DNA from: Paenibacillus sp. J31TS4
GTDB taxonomy: Bacteria; Bacillota; Bacilli; Paenibacillales; NBRC-103111
Length of the DNA stretch: 64,000 nucleotides
Reading direction: 5' to 3'
Assembly (NCBI RefSeq): GCF_018403265.1
Contig: NZ_BOSI01000002.1
Location: forward strand, 310,001-374,000
Numbering within the stretch: the stretch's first letter is position 1; every line of letters starts with the position of its first letter. A program made the position numbers and the translations under genes. The notes beneath the pieces are model-generated. The model was not told the DNA's origin, ran no database searches, and was given only the letters and a program-made list of their open reading frames with translations. Shown here one piece after another: positions 59,143-64,000 of the stretch.

Positions 59143-59175
59143 AAATGAGCGGGTGCGGGAGCATTCCGCTCATTT
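59143..59175 (+). terminator. Hairpin after the secreted-protein gene
   Basis: AAATGAGCGG (59143-59152) pairs with CCGCTCATTT (59166-59175); a weak T tract follows. Confidence 0.7.
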
Positions 59176-59355
59176 GCTCTATTTGGATAAAGGGAATCTG
59201 GCATGTCGCCGGTCACAGCCGTCATCATTAATACGCCAATAGGGTCCAGTTGAAAAAGAGGCTTAACAGCCTAGCCGACAGACAGTGGATTTAACGGGGC
59301 GCAGGCACGAGCAGGGTCCGGTTACTAGGATGGAGAAAAAGGGAGGGAAGCCGCA

Positions 59356-60198
59356 ATGGAAGTCCAGCACACGATCGAACGGGCGGTGAACACGCTTCGA
59401 CAGGTTCGGGGCGTGGAGGCGGTCGTTCTGGGAGGCTCGAGGGCGAGGGGCACGCATGGCGTCCACTCCGATGTCGATATCGGCATCTATTATGACCCGC
59501 ACATTGGGCTGGATCTGCAAGCACTGCGGGAAGCGTCCGCCTGCCTGGACGACGCCCGCCGCGCCGACGCCGTGACCGAGCCCGGCGAATGGGGGCCTTG
59601 GATCAACGGAGGCGGCTGGCTGACCGTAGACGGCCGGCCGATGGATTGGCTTTACCGGGATTTGAACAAGGTAGCGGAGGTACTCGAACAATGTCTGGCG
59701 GGGATCGTAACGATGGATTACCAGCCGGGCCATCCGCACGGCTTCGTGAATGCCGTCTACATGGCGGAGATTGCCCTTTGCCAGATGCTGTGGGAGCGGG
59801 AGGGCAGGGTGGAGGCGCTGAAGCAAAAGACGGCGCCCTATCCACCGCAGCTGCGGAAGGCGCTTGTGGACAAGTTTGGCTGGGAAGCCTCTTTTGCCTG
59901 GGAGGCAGGCAAGAAAGGCGCGGCCAAAGGGGACCTCGCGTATGTCGCGGGCTGCTGGTTCCGCTCGGTCTCCTGCATGAACCAGGTGCTGTTTGCCCTG
60001 AACGGCTGCTACTGGATGAACGAGAAAGGAGCGCTTGCTCTTGCCGATTCTTTCCCGATCGCGCCCACTCAGTACAGGGAACGGATCGAGGGACCGCTGT
60101 CTCTGCTCGGCACCGGCCCGAGCGGTCTGAGCCGCTTCCTGTCGCTATGGGAGGAGCTCTTGCGAGAAACGGACGGGCTGGCCGCCCGTGCCGAGTAG
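59356..60198 (+). CDS. Nucleotidyltransferase-domain protein
   Basis: 280 residues with the minimal nucleotidyltransferase motif GGSRARGTHGVHSDVDIG near 26-43 (GS...DxD) and a third acidic residue in the MDWLYRD region near 96. The C-terminal helical half resembles DUF4037-type proteins. Related enzymes adenylylate antibiotics or other small molecules; the target is unknown. The ATG at 59356 has a weak AAGGGAGG upstream. No HEPN toxin partner is adjacent, so I do not call it an antitoxin. Confidence 0.82.
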   Translation: MEVQHTIERAVNTLRQVRGVEAVVLGGSRARGTHGVHSDVDIGIYYDPHIGLDLQALREASACLDDARRADAVTEPGEWGPWINGGGWLTVDGRPMDWLYRDLNKVAEVLEQCLAGIVTMDYQPGHPHGFVNAVYMAEIALCQMLWEREGRVEALKQKTAPYPPQLRKALVDKFGWEASFAWEAGKKGAAKGDLAYVAGCWFRSVSCMNQVLFALNGCYWMNEKGALALADSFPIAPTQYRERIEGPLSLLGTGPSGLSRFLSLWEELLRETDGLAARAE

Positions 60199-60275
60199 AC
60201 GGGCATTAGGCACGGATCAGTGTGTTCGCTGTGAGGGATCGTTCCCTACCTGTCCCTGCCCGTCCGTTGCTATCG

Positions 60276-60707
60276 CTAATGGTTTCTCAGCATATGGAGC
60301 TGGGAAGTCAACTCTCTTTCCAGCACGAGGGAACGGGAATCGCATCCGGAAGTCGGTTCCTCCAGCTTCCGCAATTCGATCTCTGGCTGTCCGCATTCGC
60401 CGGGCAGGGGGAGCCGGCTCGCCCACGCCGCGGCCTCTTCGTCCGTCTCTGCCTCGAACAGAATGTATTCCGATAAGAACGCCTGATCCAACGCGAAGGG
60501 ACCAATCTCTCTCTCGGGGGACCCGCCCTGATCGTGGTACACGAGCCGCAGCCCGTTGCTGCTAGGCTGCAGCTTTTCTGCGGCGAGCAGCACGCCGGCT
60601 TCCTCCATCGCCGACAGGTAGGCTTCCCTGGCAAGGTGGAAGTCCGGACCGTACGGAACGCGTGCCTCCGATCCGGCTGTTGCCCGGACGAGTAGAATAT
60701 AACGCAT
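60276..60707 (-). CDS. YCII-related protein (second copy in the ECF cluster)
   Basis: 143 residues with a YciI/DGPF-like fold (MRYILLVRATAGSEAR, FLSEYILFEAETDEEAAAWA). The namesake DGPF motif is IGPF here, so one presumed functional Asp is lost. It lies 60 bases downstream of the ECF sigma gene on the same strand and may belong to its operon. Function of the family is not known. Confidence 0.82.
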   Translation of the reverse strand: MRYILLVRATAGSEARVPYGPDFHLAREAYLSAMEEAGVLLAAEKLQPSSNGLRLVYHDQGGSPEREIGPFALDQAFLSEYILFEAETDEEAAAWASRLPLPGECGQPEIELRKLEEPTSGCDSRSLVLERELTSQLHMLRNH

Positions 60708-60767
60708 GCTACTTTCCTCCTTTCCTTCTAGTAGGATGACGAAGGAAGCTTCGATCTCCCGCTCTAA

Positions 60768-62036
60768 TCAAGGTTGAAGCTTGGCTGCACATTCTGCTGC
60801 CCGCTCTCGAAGCAGCTGCTGCTCGCGGGCATTGCGGGTCATCGACGCTGCGCGTTCGAACTCCTCGCGGGCTTCCGCGAAGCGTTCCAGCTTCAGCAGC
60901 AAATCCCCACGGACGCTCGGCAGCAGATGGTAGCCCTTCAGGGCAGCGGTGGCACGGAGCTCGTCGACAAGCTGCAGCCCGTACGCCGGGCCGAACGCCA
61001 TGGCGATCGCAACCGCCCGATTCAGTTCGACGATGGGGGACGGCGCCGTTCGGGACAGCGCTTCATAGAGGGCCGCTATGCGGATCCAATTCGTCTCCGC
61101 TGCCGTCGGCGCTTCCGCGTGGCAGGCGGCGATGGCCGCCTGAAGTCCATAAGGACCCAGCGGCACGCCCAGCTTCCGGCAGCGCTCGAGCGCTGCGAGA
61201 CCGCGGCGGATGAGCAGCCAGTCCCACTTCGCCCGGTTCTGGTCCAGGAGCAGCACCGGTTCCCCCGACGCGCCGGACCGCGCCCGCAAGCGCGAGGCTT
61301 GAATTTCCATCAGTGCGACCAGTCCGTGCACCTCCGGCTCCTGAGGGACAAGCTCGGCGAGGATGCGTCCCAGCCGAAGTGCTTCCTGGCAGAGCAGGGG
61401 CCGCACCCAGTGCTCCCCGGCGGTTGCCGAATACCCTTCGTTGAACAGGAGATAGACGACCTCAAGCACGCCGGACAAGCGGCCTGCAAGCTCGGTTCCC
61501 GTAGGGGCTTCAAACGCCGCTCTATGGGTATGCAGCGTTTTCTTGGCACGCACAATCCGCTGGGCAATCGTCGGCTCTGCCGTCACAAAGGATCGGGCGA
61601 TCTCTTCGGTCGTCAGCCCGCACAGCAGACGAAGGGTTAATGCAACGCGGGCGTCTCGGGATAAGGCCGGATGACAGGTCATGAAGATCAGACGGAGAAG
61701 ATCGTCGCCGATCTCCCCGTCCAACGACCAGTGATCTATCGTGTCCTCTGTGTACAGCGGCGTTTCTCGAGAGGCCTCGGCGTATTTCTCGTCCCGGCGT
61801 TTGTTCCGCCGCAGCAGATCGATCGCGCGCCGCTTCGCCGCCGTCATCAGCCATGCGCCCGGATTATCCGGGATTCCGCTCTCCGGCCAGCGTTCCAGAG
61901 CGAGAACAAGTGCGTCCTGGGCCAGATCCTCCGCTAGTCCCACATCTCTCACCATACGCGTCAATCGGGCAATCAGCTTGGGCGACTCCATCTTCCATAT
62001 CGCGTCGATCGTTCGGTGGACGGCCGGCAAGCTCAT
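60768..62036 (-). CDS. ECF42-type RNA polymerase sigma factor with TPR/DUF6596 C-terminus
   Basis: 422 residues, far longer than classical ECF factors. Region 2 (about 15-85; VGLAEDLAQDALVLALERW) and region 4 (about 130-180; ALTLRLLCGLTTEEIARSF) are followed by a C-terminal helical TPR-like extension (about 185-420; VYLLFNEGYSATAG is typical). ECF42 factors lack a conventional anti-sigma factor and occur beside DGPF proteins, as here. ATG 62036 overlaps the DGPF gene stop. Confidence 0.92.
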   Translation of the reverse strand: MSLPAVHRTIDAIWKMESPKLIARLTRMVRDVGLAEDLAQDALVLALERWPESGIPDNPGAWLMTAAKRRAIDLLRRNKRRDEKYAEASRETPLYTEDTIDHWSLDGEIGDDLLRLIFMTCHPALSRDARVALTLRLLCGLTTEEIARSFVTAEPTIAQRIVRAKKTLHTHRAAFEAPTGTELAGRLSGVLEVVYLLFNEGYSATAGEHWVRPLLCQEALRLGRILAELVPQEPEVHGLVALMEIQASRLRARSGASGEPVLLLDQNRAKWDWLLIRRGLAALERCRKLGVPLGPYGLQAAIAACHAEAPTAAETNWIRIAALYEALSRTAPSPIVELNRAVAIAMAFGPAYGLQLVDELRATAALKGYHLLPSVRGDLLLKLERFAEAREEFERAASMTRNAREQQLLRERAAECAAKLQP

Positions 62037-62467
62037 GCTTGCTTCAGCTCCTGCACCTGCTTGCGGAGAGAGGCTTCTCTAGAGAGTGTCTCCGGATCGC
62101 GCATCAGGTCCTCCGGCTCGAACACTTGACGGATCTCAATCTCGCCCTGGCCGCCACCGTGGGGATCCGGCATCCGCAGCGCCCACTCGAGCGCTTCCTC
62201 CTTCGAGCTCACTTCAATAAGCGTATAGCCGGCGATGATCTCCTTGGCTTCCGTGAACGGACCGTCGAGGACGTTCGGTTTGCCTCCGGGCTCCGGATAC
62301 GAGATTCGAATGCCGCTTGCGCTGGGCCGCAGGCCGTCGGCTCCGAGCAGCACGCCGGCTCTCATCAATTCCTCGTTATACTTTTGCATAGCGTCCACGA
62401 GCTCCTGGCTCGGCATAACGCCTGCCTCCGAATCTGTTGTTGCTTTGATGATCAGCATGAATCGCAT
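62033..62467 (-). CDS. DGPF/YCII domain protein, ECF42 partner
   Basis: 144 residues. The family motif is intact (VLDGPFTEAKEIIAGYTLIE near 68-87), with MRFMLIIKATTDSEAG at the start. ATG 62467 follows AAAGGAGG at eight bases. It overlaps the sigma gene by four bases, so both are translationally coupled. DGPF proteins are the usual neighbours of ECF42; their mechanism is not settled. Confidence 0.9.
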   Translation of the reverse strand: MRFMLIIKATTDSEAGVMPSQELVDAMQKYNEELMRAGVLLGADGLRPSASGIRISYPEPGGKPNVLDGPFTEAKEIIAGYTLIEVSSKEEALEWALRMPDPHGGGQGEIEIRQVFEPEDLMRDPETLSREASLRKQVQELKQA

Positions 62468-62536
62468 AGGTTGGTTCCTCCTTTGATTGGATCGTTCTGG
62501 TTTGTTTTTTTTGCAAATATTCAATAAACAAGGTGC

Positions 62537-63205
62537 TTACAAGTTTCGGATTATGCTCGAATAGTCGCGGCTCAGTCTGCCGGCTAGCAGGGATACCCAG
62601 CCGAAGGCGATGAGTCCGGCGATCCCCATCAGCACGCCCACCCAGGTGCCCATTCCCATTCCGGCTAGAATGAGGACCATGGCTGCCAGTCCCGAGCCTA
62701 TGCAGTATCGGCTCCAGCCCCGTTCACCTTGGGCAGCGAACCGCCGGGCCAGCACGAGGCTGGCTGCGACCAGGCTGAAGAACGCCAGGCAAAAGGCTGC
62801 CATATGGATGGCGGCATGGCCGCTCATCGAAGCCGGCGGTCCGTCAGGCGCGCCGGGAGGAAAGCTCAGTCCCGGGTCAGGTCGAAAGAGACCCGCGAGG
62901 AGCATACCCAATCCGAAGAGGCCGATGAGCCAGGGCCCCCATGCGCCGCCCTTCCCGCCTCGGAGGACGGTGCGGAAGCCGATGGCGGCCAGGATGGCGA
63001 GCAATCCGGTCACGATGAAATTCAGGCTCTGAATCCATCCCCAATCGCCGAGTGTCAGCGTACTGATGGCATGGCGGCGAATATCGAAGCCCTCACGCGT
63101 AAATTGGGCCAGCGAGATCCCATAGAACAGCGGTGCGACCGCGACGCCGCCGGCCAGCAGCTTTCTTCCCCATACATTCCGTGTTTGACTCTGGAATTCC
63201 TTCAT
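62537..63205 (-). CDS. DUF998 family membrane protein
   Basis: 222 residues with about six membrane helices. Starts MKEFQSQTRNVWGRKLLAGG and has the DUF998 features (FDIRRHAISTLTLGDWGWIQ, then GLFRPDPG). ATG 63205 is favoured by AAAGGATG eight bases upstream; an ATG at 63214 is inside that RBS. In other ECF clusters DUF998 genes are candidate targets. Function unknown. Confidence 0.85.
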   Translation of the reverse strand: MKEFQSQTRNVWGRKLLAGGVAVAPLFYGISLAQFTREGFDIRRHAISTLTLGDWGWIQSLNFIVTGLLAILAAIGFRTVLRGGKGGAWGPWLIGLFGLGMLLAGLFRPDPGLSFPPGAPDGPPASMSGHAAIHMAAFCLAFFSLVAASLVLARRFAAQGERGWSRYCIGSGLAAMVLILAGMGMGTWVGVLMGIAGLIAFGWVSLLAGRLSRDYSSIIRNL

Positions 63206-63286
63206 GCCTATCATCCTTTCTTCTTGTAAGAGGATCTTTCTCTACGCTGTGTCGTTTAAGCGTAAGAGGACGTTTCAGGGGGCTAA

Positions 63287-64000
63287 TTAGCGGTCCGCAA
63301 AAAAGGCAGACAGTTCCGGGGCGATCCGCCCGGCATCCAATTTCTTGGTATGACCGAGCCCCTTCTTGCTGAGCAGCCGCGCGTTCGGAAGGACATTCTT
63401 CACAGCCAGCGCCGCATGCCGCAGAGAAGCCGGACTCTCAAGACCTTCGAGAACCAGCGCAGGGATCGAGACGCCGCGCCAGGGCTCGGGATCCAGCGGT
63501 TTGCCGGATGCGTAACCTTCGAGCAAAGCCGCGTCGTAAGGGAGCGTGTGAGCCAAGGCCTTGAGCTTCTTCCATGTGCCGGGCATGAGGCGCATCATAG
63601 CCGGGACGAAAGTCGGCGCTCCCATCCCTTTCGTCATGAAGTACCGAATTGCTTCTTCCCGCCGATCCGAGATAACCAGCTCCTGAACGTGCCGGACGAA
63701 ATCGGCCGGTGGCTTGGGGTCCTTCGCCTCGACCACGAAAGGAGGCTCGTGCAACGCAAGCTTCTTGATCGACGCCCCTTGGGCCGCTGCCTTCAGCGCA
63801 AGCACCGCACCGGAAGACAAGCCGTATACGTAGGCGGAGCCGCCCGCTGCGCCGATCATGGCCTCCAGATCTTCGATCTCCCGCTCGACGGCATAGGACG
63901 GGGCGTCTCCGCTGTCTCCGCGTCCCCTGCGGTCGTAATGGTAGACCGTGAACCGCTCGGCTAACCGCTCGGCCAGCTTGACCTGTCCGGGAAACTGGCG
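63287..64000 (-). CDS. Alpha/beta hydrolase, N-terminus beyond the window
   Basis: The frame is open to base 64000; 237 residues are visible. YDRRGRGDSGD leads to the nucleophile elbow YGLSSGAVLAL (Ser in GLSSG), and a C-terminal KKGLGHTKKLDAG carries the catalytic-type His. The acid residue is probably the Asp or Glu near VLEGLESPA. Related to small-molecule esterases or lactonases. The gene continues past the window edge. Confidence 0.88.
   Translation of the reverse strand, partial: RQFPGQVKLAERLAERFTVYHYDRRGRGDSGDAPSYAVEREIEDLEAMIGAAGGSAYVYGLSSGAVLALKAAAQGASIKKLALHEPPFVVEAKDPKPPADFVRHVQELVISDRREEAIRYFMTKGMGAPTFVPAMMRLMPGTWKKLKALAHTLPYDAALLEGYASGKPLDPEPWRGVSIPALVLEGLESPASLRHAALAVKNVLPNARLLSKKGLGHTKKLDAGRIAPELSAFFADR

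Noticed and set aside
59356-60198. MNT/HEPN toxin-antitoxin
   Set aside because: The nucleotidyltransferase is 280 residues, not minimal, and no HEPN gene lies beside it.

Overview
The window reads as chromosomal DNA of a GC-rich, endospore-forming Firmicute, most likely a Paenibacillus or close relative. The support is the order alaS, ireB, ruvX, DUF1292, mltG and two U32 genes, a cotJABC spore-coat operon, the ccpN-ppsR pair, and strong AGGAGG-type ribosome binding sites with frequent TTG/GTG starts. I see no rRNA, tRNA, CRISPR array, prophage or intact insertion sequence.

Layout. 1-7.3 kb: the 3' part of alaS and the conserved housekeeping string ending in the tRNA-hydroxylation U32 pair. 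7.4-11.8 kb: a chemoreceptor, a two-component system and a YcnI-like copper protein. 12-14.9 kb: glpX divergent from ccpN-ppsR, a gluconeogenesis control node with repeated operator-like motifs between them. 15.2-16.2 kb: cotJABC. 16.6-24.1 kb: a TIM-barrel isomerase, two divergent polysaccharide deacetylases, coaA, a dihydrofolate reductase, a methyltransferase and a DegT-type aminotransferase. 24.2-27.8 kb: an AT-richer patch with a CcdC-like membrane protein and a mosaic secreted DUF4886 protein, followed in the same frame by an orphan S-layer-homology segment. 28.4-28.7 kb: a carboxymuconolactone decarboxylase-like gene.

28.9-41.6 kb holds the most interesting block. All genes point one way: a ROK regulator with its own promoter and palindrome, a complete iron/AEP-type ABC importer, a large secreted PIG-L deacetylase, a creatininase-family amidohydrolase, an ArgH-like lyase, a BadF-type sugar kinase and a cytoplasmic PIG-L deacetylase. 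I read it as an uptake and catabolic operon for an unknown, probably N-acylated amino-sugar conjugate. That substrate is inference.

41.7-46.6 kb: a truncated GrpB-like gene, a nitronate monooxygenase-like gene and a GH78-type rhamnosidase under a good sigma-A promoter. 47-53.7 kb: a C4-dicarboxylate module (symporter, TRAP-type binding protein, DctS/DctR, ACT-malic enzyme) with related A-rich ACCAAAA motifs at three promoters. 53.8-56.8 kb: TetR plus an MMPL exporter. 56.9-64 kb: a thioesterase, a secreted protein with two beta repeats, a nucleotidyltransferase, an ECF42-type sigma factor with two YCII/DGPF proteins, a DUF998 membrane protein and a partial alpha/beta hydrolase running off the end.
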